Below are positions 17,430 through 24,700 of a DNA stretch of 36,048 bases, in pieces; the stretch's first letter is position 1, and each line of letters begins with the position of its first letter. The stretch spans positions 1-36,048 of the forward strand of contig CAJGBW010000010.1 in the NCBI GenBank assembly GCA_904501835.1. Reading direction: 5' to 3'. Under the pieces are notes generated by a model, which was given only the letters and a program-made list of their open reading frames with translations, ran no database searches and was not told where the DNA came from. A program made the translations under genes and the position numbers. Source of the DNA: an uncultured Bacteroidales bacterium (GTDB lineage: Bacteria; Bacteroidota; Bacteroidia; Bacteroidales; UBA932).

Positions 17430-18509
17430 TTATTCAATCCAGCCCGTTGCGAACAGGTCAATCATAGGGCGCAAAGGGGAGTTGGTAATCAGGCGAATCA
17501 TAATGAGTGCCTCTCCCTTGGGGAGGTTCTGGGTGTCGATTTGAGCGCGGATGACTCCGTTGCCGCCCGGTTTGACCGGGGCGATATTTTCACACACGGT
17601 CCCTTCTTCAAGGTCTATTTTATGAATGAGAAACTCCTCTTTCCCGACATTGCTGAATGTAAATTCCGCTTGGATTTTTGCACCCGCTTTGATTTTTCCG
17701 AATGAATAGGTGGCAGATTTGAATGCTACCCGTGAGCCGGCGCGTTTCTCTTCCTTGCTGAGTTTGGAGGTGTTCATCTGGGTGATACTCCATATTTTCA
17801 GTGCCTTTTTTCCTTTCGCGCCGTTGATGACAGGGGTGATGGAATACCAGTTTTTACCCCATAATTGGCTGTCTGCCTTGACGCAGAAATCTACGCGTGC
17901 CGTCTTTTTGGCGGGAATGGTGAGGGGGAGGCCCATAATCTGAACTTGCTTGGGCAGGTCGGTAAATGAAAGTTTGATGGCTTTGTCCGACAGGTTGGCT
18001 ACCAGGAAACAATCGCATCTTTGTCCTCCTTGCTCCAAGTTTCCACCTTTGATTTCCAGACTTTTAACAGCAAGGGACGCTCCCAATGATTCTGTGTAAA
18101 CCTCTTTTAATTGTACAGGTTTGCTGTGGCAAACTCCGCGTATTTTCAAATACAAAGGTCTGCTTTGTGAAGATAGATAGACGGTCAGGCTTTTTTCAAA
18201 CGGCCAAGGGCCCTCGTCGTTTTTATAAACCACGCTGACCTCTCCCGTCTCTCCGCTTTTAATTACAGTATTGGTCCATTTTACATCTGTGCAGCCGCAA
18301 CTGCTGGTGACGCGCTCTATCAACAGGCTCTTCCCGCTGTCGTTACGAAAAGTGAAACGGCAAGAAAGAGGACCGCTCCCCAATTGCACGTCGCCAAATT
18401 CGTGTACGGATTTATCCAACGAAATTCCGTTTTCCAATTTCTCCCAAGAGAGGGCTGGCAGGCTTATCAGCAACGCGCAGAGAACGAGTATGTTTTTTAT
18501 GATTTTCAT
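17430..18509 (-). CDS. DUF1573 (ASH-like) exported protein
   Basis: A 359-residue exported protein with a signal peptide of about 21 residues (LPALS). Residues about 30-127 form a DUF1573 immunoglobulin-like domain with the family hallmark SSCGC at 69-73 and FTFRN. A second copy near 262-359 keeps FGKIKAG, FTFSNVG and the closing strand but lacks the cysteine hallmark. A less clear domain lies between. Family members are common in Bacteroidota and have no established role; the domain resembles ASPM/SPD-2/Hydin beta sandwiches. The minus-strand -7 TATCTTTG at 18532-18539 sits 22 bases before the ATG. Confidence 0.85.
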   Translation of the reverse strand: MKIIKNILVLCALLISLPALSWEKLENGISLDKSVHEFGDVQLGSGPLSCRFTFRNDSGKSLLIERVTSSCGCTDVKWTNTVIKSGETGEVSVVYKNDEGPWPFEKSLTVYLSSQSRPLYLKIRGVCHSKPVQLKEVYTESLGASLAVKSLEIKGGNLEQGGQRCDCFLVANLSDKAIKLSFTDLPKQVQIMGLPLTIPAKKTARVDFCVKADSQLWGKNWYSITPVINGAKGKKALKIWSITQMNTSKLSKEEKRAGSRVAFKSATYSFGKIKAGAKIQAEFTFSNVGKEEFLIHKIDLEEGTVCENIAPVKPGGNGVIRAQIDTQNLPKGEALIMIRLITNSPLRPMIDLFATGWIE

Positions 18510-18527
18510 TTTATTTCTTTCACGATA

Positions 18528-18561
18528 TTTGCAAAGATATTCAAAAAATTTGCTACTTTTG
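18528..18561 (+). promoter_or_regulatory. Predicted ferredoxin promoter
   Basis: TACTTTTG at 18554-18561 is an exact -7 match, and TTTG at 18528-18531 lies 22 bases upstream, slightly further than the usual 19-20. The start codon is at 18584. Confidence 0.6.
18532..18539 (-). promoter_or_regulatory. Predicted promoter of the DUF1573 gene (-7 element)
   Basis: The minus strand reads TATCTTTG, an exact TAnnTTTG match, 22 bases before the start codon. No -33 TTTG was found at the expected distance. It lies back to back with the ferredoxin promoter. Confidence 0.5.
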
Positions 18562-18583
18562 CATTGTTTTAAAACTTTATGCT

Positions 18584-18754
18584 ATGGCTTATAAAATTTC
18601 AGACGAATGTGTTGCATGCGGTACTTGCATGGGTGAGTGTCCTTCCGGTGCAATTTCAGAGGGCGATATCTACAAAATCGACCCCAATCTTTGTATTGAC
18701 TGCGGAACATGCGCTGATGCATGCCCGATGGGAGCAATCTCTCCTGAAGAGTAA
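18584..18754 (+). CDS. 2[4Fe-4S] ferredoxin
   Basis: A 56-residue clostridial-type ferredoxin, an electron carrier of the cytoplasm. Two cluster motifs are complete: Cys9-x2-Cys12-x2-Cys15-x3-Cys19-Pro and Cys37-x2-Cys40-x2-Cys43-x3-Cys47-Pro, with the fourth cysteine of each motif binding the other cluster. The two halves are internal repeats (CxxCGTC...CPxGAIS in both). Likely partners in an anaerobe are pyruvate:ferredoxin oxidoreductase and similar enzymes, none of which lie in the window. It has its own promoter upstream and a terminator after the stop, so it appears to be a single-gene unit. Confidence 0.95.
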   Translation: MAYKISDECVACGTCMGECPSGAISEGDIYKIDPNLCIDCGTCADACPMGAISPEE

Positions 18755-18778
18755 TTCGTCAATTTAACGGAACAAGTT

Positions 18779-18812
18779 GAGGTTGCCCAAGTTTTTGGAC
18801 AACCTCGTCTTT
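18779..18812 (+). terminator. Intrinsic terminator after the ferredoxin gene
   Basis: Arms at 18779-18789 and 18796-18806 pair over 11 bases with one G-U pair and enclose a 6-base loop; a short T-rich stretch follows (GTCTTTG). The hairpin is strong but the T run is poor, so some read-through into the M16 gene is possible. Confidence 0.65.
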
Positions 18813-18848
18813 GTGATATATGGATAATAGAAGATAAATTTTAAGGAT

Positions 18849-21653
18849 ATGAAAAGATTTTTTGTTGTATTGACAGCCCTCTTTTTGGCTATGTCTTCCT
18901 TTGCACAGGATCCGATGATGCAGGCCTTGCCCGATGATTCGGCCCTTCGTGTAGGACAGTTGGAGAATGGACTGACTTATTACATACGTCATAATGATAA
19001 ACCGGCTCAGCGTGCCGAATTCTATTTGGCGACCCGTGCGGGTGCTATTCAGGAGACGCCGGATCAGGATGGATTGGCGCATTTTCTTGAACACATGTGT
19101 TTCAATGGTTTGAAGAATTTGCCCGGTAAAAGTATGTTGGAGTATCTGCAGAGTATCGGTGCGAAATTCGGACAGAATATCAATGCCTCTACGGGTGTGG
19201 AAAAAACCCAATATATGCTCAATAATATACCGGTTGTTCGCGAAGGGGTGATTGACACCTGTCTTTTGATTATGCATGATTATGCTTATTTCGTGACCAA
19301 TGATCCCGAGGAAATCGACAATGAGAGAGGTGTGATTATTGAGGAAAAACGTACGCGCAACGATGCTTCCTGGCGTATGTATATGAAGAACAAACCGTTT
19401 TTGTTCGGCGATACCAAATATGCCACTTGCTCTTTGATAGGTAGCGAGGAAAATCTGCGCAACTTCAAGCCTGAGTCTCTGGTGAATTTTTACAGGACTT
19501 GGTATCGTGCTGATAATCAGGCAATCATCGTAGTCGGCGATGTGGATGTGGATATGATGGAGCAAAAAATCAAGACGCTTTTTGCAGACATTCCTGCCCC
19601 TACGACTCCTTTGGAAAAAGAGGTAATTGAAATTCCTTCTCATACTGAACCTTGGGTAGGAGTGGTGACTGACCCCGAATATACCTCGTCAGATATTTCG
19701 CTTATTTTCAAGCATAAACCCCTGCCGACCGAGATGGCCAATACCCTGTATGCCCAGGTTGAGTCTTTGATGGAGATGCTGACCCGTACGGTGATGGCAG
19801 AGCGTTTCAATGATATCAGCTCCAAGAAAGATGCTCCCTTCCTTTCGGCTTCTATGGCTTGGGCCAATATCTGCAACACTTGTCGCATTATTGATTGTCA
19901 AGTTACTTTCAAGGATGGTGAGTACAAGACTGCTTACGGTTCTCTTTTGTATGAGATTGAGCGTTTGCGTCGTTATGGCGTGGGTGCAGCCGAGTTGGAG
20001 CGTGCCAAAGCGCGTGTCTTGAGTGCCTACGAAAAAGCGTGGAAAGGAGAAGAGGGACGAACCAATGCCGATTTGGTGCGTCCTATGTTGAACAAATTTT
20101 TCCAAAATACGCCGGTGTTGGCTCCCAAGGATGCGTATGAAATCGTGAAACTTTTGTGTGAGAAACTGATTACCCGTGATTTGCTTAACAAAGTTTTGCA
20201 GCAGAAATTGGTGGATGAAAACATTTCCATCATATACAATGGCCCGGAAAAGGTGGAGAAACCCCAGGTGGAAGTGTTGACAGAGATGTTCAAGGCTTCT
20301 CGCGTGGCAGAGGTGGAGGCGCCTGTGGAGGAAGTGGTTGTGACGGATTTGATTTCCACACCGCTTGCCGGAGCCAAAGTACGCAAGAGTGTGCAGGGTA
20401 TTTATGGATCTACCCAATGGATGCTAGCCAACGGGGTCAAGGTGGTCGTGCTTCCTACCGAGTATAAGAAAGACCAGGTATTGATGCGTTTGGTGAAAGA
20501 GGGTGGTAGTTCTTTGATTCCTGAAGCAGATCTTCCTTCTTTTGATGATAATATCCTGGGTATGCTTGACAGAGTGGCCGGTGTGGGTGATTTTTCCGGT
20601 CCTGAATTGTCAAAGGCTTTGTCAGGAAAGAGTGTGAGCGTGTCTCCTTTTATCGACAGTTATAAACACGGAATTTCCGGTAATGCTGCTCCCAAGGATA
20701 TTGAGACGGCACTCCAATTGTTCTATCTCTACTATACTTCCCCCCGTATGGTGGAAGATGACTATCTCAAATCGGTGAATGACCTTCGTCCTTTGCTCGC
20801 CAACCATATGGAGACTCCGGACTATAAATTTTCCGCCAAATTGAGCGATGCCTTGTATCAAGGACATCCTCGAGGAAAAATGGTCGATATGGAGATGCTG
20901 GATAAAGCTTCGTTTGAAGCGTATTGCAGAAATTACAAGAAATTGTTCTCCAATGCGGCGGGTCTTACCCTTTATATCGTAGGAAATGTAGAATTGCAGT
21001 CGCTTCAACCCCTGGTGGAGAAATATATCGGCTCCATTCCCAAGTCTTGCTGCAAGAGCAAAGCCAAGGATAATGGAATCCGTATGGCAGCAGGAGAGGT
21101 GGTTGAGCAATTCTCTGCGAAGATGAATACGCCCAAGGTGACGGTATGTCAGGTGCGCCACGGTTATCTTCCTTATTCTGTAGCGGCTTCCGTGCAGTTG
21201 CAGGCGGCAGAAAGCGTATTGAAAATGGTTTATACCGAGGTGTTGCGTGAGAAGATGGGCGGAACTTATGGTGCCCATGTGTCAGCCCAGCTCAGTCGTT
21301 TCCCCAAAGGACGATCTTCTGTGCAGATTTTCTTTGACACCAACCAAGAGCAGATGGAGGCGATGAGTCAGGCAGCCAGAACTTGTATGGATGAAATGAT
21401 GGATGCGTCCAAAATTTCAACCGAGTATTTCGATAGGACTTTGAAGAACTTCCAGAAGAATATCCCGGAAAGAAAAATCCAAAATAACTATTGGATGTCT
21501 TGCTTGCAGCATTATTATCAATACAATGAGGATTTTGATGCGCTGTATGCCCAAGCGGTGGAAAATCTGACGATTGAGCAGGTGGCTCAGGCTTTCCGTA
21601 CGGTGTGTGGGGAGAATTTCTTTGAATTGATTATGCTTCCTGCCCAGGAGTAG
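18849..21653 (+). CDS. M16-family zinc metallopeptidase (insulinase/pitrilysin type)
   Basis: A 934-residue exported peptidase. Signal peptide about 1-19 (MSSFAQ). The inverted zinc motif HFLEH at 78-82 gives ligands His78 and His82 and catalytic Glu81; the third ligand is expected at Glu159 in the NERGVIIEE segment. The second, normally inactive M16 half begins around 515 (YGSTQWMLANGVKVVVLPTEYKKDQVLM) and ends near 920; the C-terminal RxxY-like substrate-binding region is present as GGTYGAHVSAQLS. Full two-half length is as in PqqL-type periplasmic members, so it probably degrades peptides in the periplasm. An AAGGA-like ribosome-binding stretch lies directly before the ATG. No good promoter of its own is seen; partial read-through from the ferredoxin unit is possible. 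Confidence 0.93.
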   Translation: MKRFFVVLTALFLAMSSFAQDPMMQALPDDSALRVGQLENGLTYYIRHNDKPAQRAEFYLATRAGAIQETPDQDGLAHFLEHMCFNGLKNLPGKSMLEYLQSIGAKFGQNINASTGVEKTQYMLNNIPVVREGVIDTCLLIMHDYAYFVTNDPEEIDNERGVIIEEKRTRNDASWRMYMKNKPFLFGDTKYATCSLIGSEENLRNFKPESLVNFYRTWYRADNQAIIVVGDVDVDMMEQKIKTLFADIPAPTTPLEKEVIEIPSHTEPWVGVVTDPEYTSSDISLIFKHKPLPTEMANTLYAQVESLMEMLTRTVMAERFNDISSKKDAPFLSASMAWANICNTCRIIDCQVTFKDGEYKTAYGSLLYEIERLRRYGVGAAELERAKARVLSAYEKAWKGEEGRTNADLVRPMLNKFFQNTPVLAPKDAYEIVKLLCEKLITRDLLNKVLQQKLVDENISIIYNGPEKVEKPQVEVLTEMFKASRVAEVEAPVEEVVVTDLISTPLAGAKVRKSVQGIYGSTQWMLANGVKVVVLPTEYKKDQVLMRLVKEGGSSLIPEADLPSFDDNILGMLDRVAGVGDFSGPELSKALSGKSVSVSPFIDSYKHGISGNAAPKDIETALQLFYLYYTSPRMVEDDYLKSVNDLRPLLANHMETPDYKFSAKLSDALYQGHPRGKMVDMEMLDKASFEAYCRNYKKLFSNAAGLTLYIVGNVELQSLQPLVEKYIGSIPKSCCKSKAKDNGIRMAAGEVVEQFSAKMNTPKVTVCQVRHGYLPYSVAASVQLQAAESVLKMVYTEVLREKMGGTYGAHVSAQLSRFPKGRSSVQIFFDTNQEQMEAMSQAARTCMDEMMDASKISTEYFDRTLKNFQKNIPERKIQNNYWMSCLQHYYQYNEDFDALYAQAVENLTIEQVAQAFRTVCGENFFELIMLPAQE

Positions 21654-21665
21654 TCCCGGACTGTG

Positions 21666-22187
21666 ATGGTAGATGTTGGACTGATAAAAGTGTTTGCTAC
21701 GGTAGCGCAGCTGCAGAGTTTTTCTAAAGCCGCTGCGCTGCTGGGAGTTACACAGAGTGCTGTCAGTCAGTCTGTTGCTCAACTTGAAAAATTTTATGGG
21801 GTGCGGCTTTTTGACCGCAGCGTTCCCAAGAAGGTAAATCTGACCTCGCAGGGTGAAGTGCTTCTGGCGTATTCGCGTGGCATTCTGTCTGAAGGTGAGC
21901 GCTTGGATTTTATCTTTACTCATTTCGAGTCACTTCGTCAGCAGGAAGAGCTAAAGTTAGCTATCTCGGCTTCTTTGGTAAACAGGTGGGCAGGGCGTAT
22001 TCTATCGGCTCTGTATTCGGTCAATCCTTTGCTTCATGTTATCGTCTGTACTTTGGTAGAAGACGTGGAAGCAGATTTTTATGTGCGAGAAGAGGGATAT
22101 GAGGCATCAGATGCGTTTAGAGGCCATCCCTTATGTCAATATTTGATGAATTTTTTGGCAGAGGAAAAGAAAAATTTGCAGTATTAG
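21666..22187 (+). CDS. Truncated LysR-type HTH regulator
   Basis: A 173-residue protein. Residues about 4-63 are a typical LysR winged-helix DNA-binding domain (FSKAAALLGVTQSAVSQSVAQLE, followed by GVRLFDRS and LTSQGEVLLAYSRGIL). LysR proteins normally have about 300 residues, with a 200-residue effector domain. Here only about 85 residues follow: LKLAISASL with VNPLLHVIVCTLVED resembles the first beta-alpha unit, and HPLCQYLMNFLAEEKK resembles the last helix, as if the middle had been removed. The ATG at 21666 is preferred over the GTG at 21663. The gene lies 12 bases after the M16 gene. It may be a remnant, or a small DNA-binding protein without normal ligand sensing. Confidence 0.72.
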   Translation: MVDVGLIKVFATVAQLQSFSKAAALLGVTQSAVSQSVAQLEKFYGVRLFDRSVPKKVNLTSQGEVLLAYSRGILSEGERLDFIFTHFESLRQQEELKLAISASLVNRWAGRILSALYSVNPLLHVIVCTLVEDVEADFYVREEGYEASDAFRGHPLCQYLMNFLAEEKKNLQY

Positions 22188-22205
22188 AAATTTTTCCTAC
22201 CTTTG
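22175..22205 (+). promoter_or_regulatory. Consensus promoter before the candidate small RNA/GSCFA gene
   Basis: TTTG at 22175-22178, a 19-base spacer and TACCTTTG at 22198-22205 form an exact Bacteroidota promoter, overlapping the end of the LysR-like gene. Transcription would start near 22212. Confidence 0.8.
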
Positions 22206-22211
22206 CGCCCG

Positions 22212-22287
22212 GTTATTAGTTTTAGTGTTATTATTATGTGGTTAGTATGAGGTCCCACGCGAGATGCGTCGGAGCTCATTTTTTTTT
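22212..22287 (+). ncRNA. Candidate small RNA or attenuator leader
   Basis: About 75 bases lie between the consensus promoter and an intrinsic terminator, so an RNA ending at about 22287 is expected. It carries a four-codon mini reading frame, ATG at 22236 to TGA at 22250 (Met-Trp-Leu-Val), whose stop codon lies in the terminator's left arm, as in some attenuators. No known RNA family is recognised. It is either a free small RNA or a conditional leader for the GSCFA gene at 22312. The exact 5' end is inferred from the promoter. Confidence 0.45.
22247..22287 (+). terminator. Intrinsic terminator in the leader of the GSCFA gene
   Basis: Arms 22247-22260 and 22266-22279 form a 14-base stem with two mismatches and a GAGAT loop, followed by eight T. 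It stands 24 bases upstream of the GSCFA start codon, downstream of a strong promoter and not after a gene, which suggests regulation or a separate RNA. Confidence 0.75.
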
Positions 22288-22311
22288 GTTTAAGGGTAAA
22301 AGAAGCATTGA

Positions 22312-23103
22312 GTGGATACCTCTCTTTCATATATGACCTTGGGAAGCTGCTTTTCTATTGAAGTGGCCAAGTTGATGCAACAGGATGGTTGTGAGGTCGT
22401 GGTGAATCCTTTCGGTACGCTGTTTAACCCTTGTTCTATTCGTGATTCCTTGCAGCGCTTGGCGCATCCCCACCCTTTTACGGAAAAAGATTGTGTGATG
22501 ATGGGGGCTGGCGCAGATCTCTGGTGTGATTTTCATCATTATACCCGTTTTGCCCGACCGACTCAAATAGAGTTCTTGGAAAATGCCAATCGTTCCTTGC
22601 GGGAGGCAGCCCAATCTTATGCCCGAGCCAAGGTGTTGATTCTGACTTTTGGAACAGCGTGGTGCTTTCGATATCTTCCGCAAGGCCATCCCATGAGTGG
22701 GCGCGTGGTTGCGAATTGCTTGAAACGTCCTGCCGCCGAGTTTTCAAGAGAGAGGCTGACCGTGGATGAGATTGTTTCGCTCTATACGGATTTTGTGCAG
22801 ACGCGCGGTTGTTTGGGGAATTCGGCTGTCTGTCCCAAAGAAATTATATTTACCGTAAGTCCCGTGCGCCATCCCGCAGACGGCTTGCAGGGGAATATGG
22901 CGAGCAAATCCATTTTGATGCTTTCGTGTGAAAAACTCACCCAAATCGGTCCTGCGCGCTATTTTCCTTCTTTTGAAATCATGATGGAGCAATTGCGAGG
23001 AGCAGATGCTTATGCGGCGGACGGACGTCATCCTTCTGATGCCTCCGTTCGTTTTATCTATCAGCGCTTTCAGGAATTTATGGGCGGCTCGCTATCGTTT
23101 TGA
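22312..23103 (+). CDS. GSCFA-family protein
   Basis: A 263-residue protein of the GSCFA family, which is widespread in Bacteroidota and is thought to have an SGNH-like hydrolase fold; its substrate is not known. Signature residues: LGSCFSIEVA near 9-18 (family name motif), VNPFGTLFNP, ILTFGTAW near 105-112, VSPVRH with GNMASKSIL, and the C-terminal PSFEIMMEQLR ... DGRHPSDASVRFI. An in-frame stop precedes the GTG start directly, so the protein lacks about 20 residues that usually precede the GSCF block; the ATG at 22333 is an alternative start. No signal peptide is seen. The end overlaps the convergent glutaminyl cyclase gene by 12 bases. Confidence 0.88.
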   Translation: MDTSLSYMTLGSCFSIEVAKLMQQDGCEVVVNPFGTLFNPCSIRDSLQRLAHPHPFTEKDCVMMGAGADLWCDFHHYTRFARPTQIEFLENANRSLREAAQSYARAKVLILTFGTAWCFRYLPQGHPMSGRVVANCLKRPAAEFSRERLTVDEIVSLYTDFVQTRGCLGNSAVCPKEIIFTVSPVRHPADGLQGNMASKSILMLSCEKLTQIGPARYFPSFEIMMEQLRGADAYAADGRHPSDASVRFIYQRFQEFMGGSLSF

Positions 23104-23874
23104 GTCTGCTTTGATGAGCTTGATTTCAAATAAGCTCGGCCAGTATTTTCCCGTAAGATAAATATGCTTTCCGTCGTAAGCAATGCCGTTCAGCACATCG
23201 GTGCGAGGGCTTCTTTGTGAAGAGGGGAGCAAGTTGTGAGCGTTGATTTTTCCGATTACCTTGCCATTGGAGGGATCTATGATGACAATCAAATCGCTTG
23301 TATAGATATTGGCCCAAATTTTCCCGTCAATCCATTCCAATTCATTGAGCCATTGGACTTTTTTCCCCTCCAAAGTTACGTCTATGCTGCGTTTTACTTC
23401 GAATTTTGTGTCCATGAAGTAGAGTCGAGAGCTGCCGTCGGAAGCAATCAGTTCTTTGCCGTTGGTCGTAAGTCCCCATCCCTCTCTTGGATAGCGGTGT
23501 CTACGTTTGAAGTTGAGCGTTTGTGCGTCATAGACAAAGGCACGTTTCTCATTCCAGGTCAGAATAAACAATTCATCTCCTAACACGACCGATCCTTCTA
23601 CGAAATAGCGTTTGTCAAAAGATAATTTCTTTTTTGCTATGCCACTTGCGAGGTCAATATCTTGTCGGAATGTGGATTCCCCGTGCATACCTGTACTTTC
23701 ACAAAGTTTTCCTTGATGAAAAAACAATCCCTGGGTGTAGGAGGTGGTATCATGGGGGAAAGTCTGAATAATCTCAATCTGATATTCCGCCACAGGCTTT
23801 TCAGAGCAGGAAGCGCTGAGCATTCCGGCAAGAAAAAGAAGGAGGGTGAAGATGCGTTGAGAAGTGGAGAACAT
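23092..23874 (-). CDS. Glutaminyl-peptide cyclotransferase lipoprotein
   Basis: Beta-propeller glutaminyl cyclase of the plant/bacterial type, which converts N-terminal glutamine to pyroglutamate. In Bacteroidota many exported proteins start with Gln after signal cleavage, which this enzyme family can cap. Signal peptide with lipobox SASC, lipidated Cys23. Family landmarks: SYTQGLFF, YFVEGSVVLGDELFILTWNEKRAFVYD, GWGLTTNGKELIASDGSSRLYFMD, LNELEWIDGKIWANIY, and the closing TDVLNGIAYDGKHIYLTGKYWPSLFEI. Complete at 260 residues. It lies just downstream of a terminator after tRNA-Val and has no obvious promoter of its own. The 3' end overlaps the GSCFA gene by 12 bases. Confidence 0.92.
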   Translation of the reverse strand: MFSTSQRIFTLLLFLAGMLSASCSEKPVAEYQIEIIQTFPHDTTSYTQGLFFHQGKLCESTGMHGESTFRQDIDLASGIAKKKLSFDKRYFVEGSVVLGDELFILTWNEKRAFVYDAQTLNFKRRHRYPREGWGLTTNGKELIASDGSSRLYFMDTKFEVKRSIDVTLEGKKVQWLNELEWIDGKIWANIYTSDLIVIIDPSNGKVIGKINAHNLLPSSQRSPRTDVLNGIAYDGKHIYLTGKYWPSLFEIKLIKADSKR

Positions 23875-23875
23875 A

Positions 23876-23911
23876 TAAAAACAAAAAGAGAAGATGCGAT
23901 TGCATCTTCTC
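23876..23911 (-). terminator. Intrinsic terminator of tRNA-Val
   Basis: Perfect 10-base inverted repeat (23888-23897 and 23902-23911) with a 4-base loop, followed on the minus strand by two T runs (T5-G-T5). It lies 7 bases past the tRNA 3' end and ends two bases before the glutaminyl cyclase ATG. Confidence 0.85.
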
Positions 23912-23917
23912 GATGTG

Positions 23918-23992
23918 TGGGAGCAGAGGGAGTCGAACCCCCGACCCTCTGCTTGTAAGGCAGATGCTCTAAACCAACTGAGCTATGCTCCC
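23918..23992 (-). tRNA. tRNA-Val (TAC)
   Basis: A 75-base cloverleaf on the minus strand: acceptor GGGAGCA/TGCTCCC with discriminator A, D arm GCTC...GAGC, anticodon arm TCTGC/GCAGA with loop CTTACAA giving anticodon TAC, variable loop, and a T arm containing GGTTCGACTCC. The CCA end is not encoded. Preceded by an exact promoter and followed by a strong terminator. Confidence 0.97.
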
Positions 23993-24034
23993 GAATTCTT
24001 TAAGAACTAACCCGCGTCTTGTGATTTGGGATTG

Positions 24035-24065
24035 CAAAGATAGAGATAATTTTTAAATATCCAAA
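24035..24065 (-). promoter_or_regulatory. Predicted tRNA-Val promoter
   Basis: On the minus strand TTTG (24062-24065), a 19-base spacer and TATCTTTG (24035-24042) match the Bacteroidota consensus exactly. Transcription would start about 35 bases before the mature tRNA. The -33 box lies inside the last codons of nth. Confidence 0.8.
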
Positions 24066-24700
24066 AAATATTTACAAATTTTTTTAAAATTGCAGTTTTC
24101 ACAGGCTGGTTTTAGGGCTTTACAGTGGTAACGACCGAATAAAATCAGCCAATGGTGCGCTTTGGGGCGTATTTTTTCAGGAATATATTTTTCTAAATCT
24201 TTTTCAACTTTTTCCGGCGTTTTTCCGTTGGAGAGCCCCAAACGATGGGCTACACGGAAGACGTGCGTGTCCACAGCGATGACGGCTTTGTTGTAAATAA
24301 TGGAGGCTACCACGTTGGCCGTCTTTCTTCCTACTCCCGGCAAGGTCATCAAATCTTCAATTTCAGAAGGAACTTCTCCGCCGAAGTCTTTCTCGATTTT
24401 TTGGGCGGCTCCCAAAAGGTGAGCGGCTTTGTTGTTGGGATAGGAAATGCTTTTGATAAGTTCGTAAATATCTTCCAAGCTGGCTTTTGCCATTGCTTTT
24501 GCGTCGGGGTATCGCAGAAAAAGTTCCGGTGTGACCATATTGACCCTTTTATCTGTGCATTGGGCGGATAATATAACGGCAATCAAAAGCTGGAAGGGCG
24601 AGGAAAAATTGAGCTCGCTGACGGGCTCGGGCATCATTTCTTCAAAAATGGGCAGCGCAAACTCAAAGCGCTCTTTCCTGCTCAGTACATTCTTCTTCAT
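24053..24700 (-). CDS. nth: Endonuclease III (DNA glycosylase/AP lyase)
   Basis: Base-excision repair enzyme that removes oxidised pyrimidines and cuts the resulting abasic site. From the ATG at 24700 the protein has 215 residues, close to the 211 of E. coli Nth. It shows NFSSPFQLLIAVILSAQ (31-47), helix-hairpin-helix LPGVGRKTANVV with catalytic Lys126, catalytic Asp144 (VDTHVFRV), and the C-terminal [4Fe-4S] loop Cys193-x6-Cys200-x2-Cys203-x5-Cys209. The frame stays open further upstream, but that extension would lie inside ftsE and does not resemble the family. The start lies 38 bases inside the end of ftsE, so the two are probably translationally coupled. Confidence 0.95.
   Translation of the reverse strand: MKKNVLSRKERFEFALPIFEEMMPEPVSELNFSSPFQLLIAVILSAQCTDKRVNMVTPELFLRYPDAKAMAKASLEDIYELIKSISYPNNKAAHLLGAAQKIEKDFGGEVPSEIEDLMTLPGVGRKTANVVASIIYNKAVIAVDTHVFRVAHRLGLSNGKTPEKVEKDLEKYIPEKIRPKAHHWLILFGRYHCKALKPACENCNFKKICKYFLDI

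Noticed and set aside
18759..19643. Open frame on the minus strand opposite the M16 peptidase (294 residues)
   Set aside because: No recognisable domain, and the plus-strand frame has intact zinc-binding motifs across the same region.
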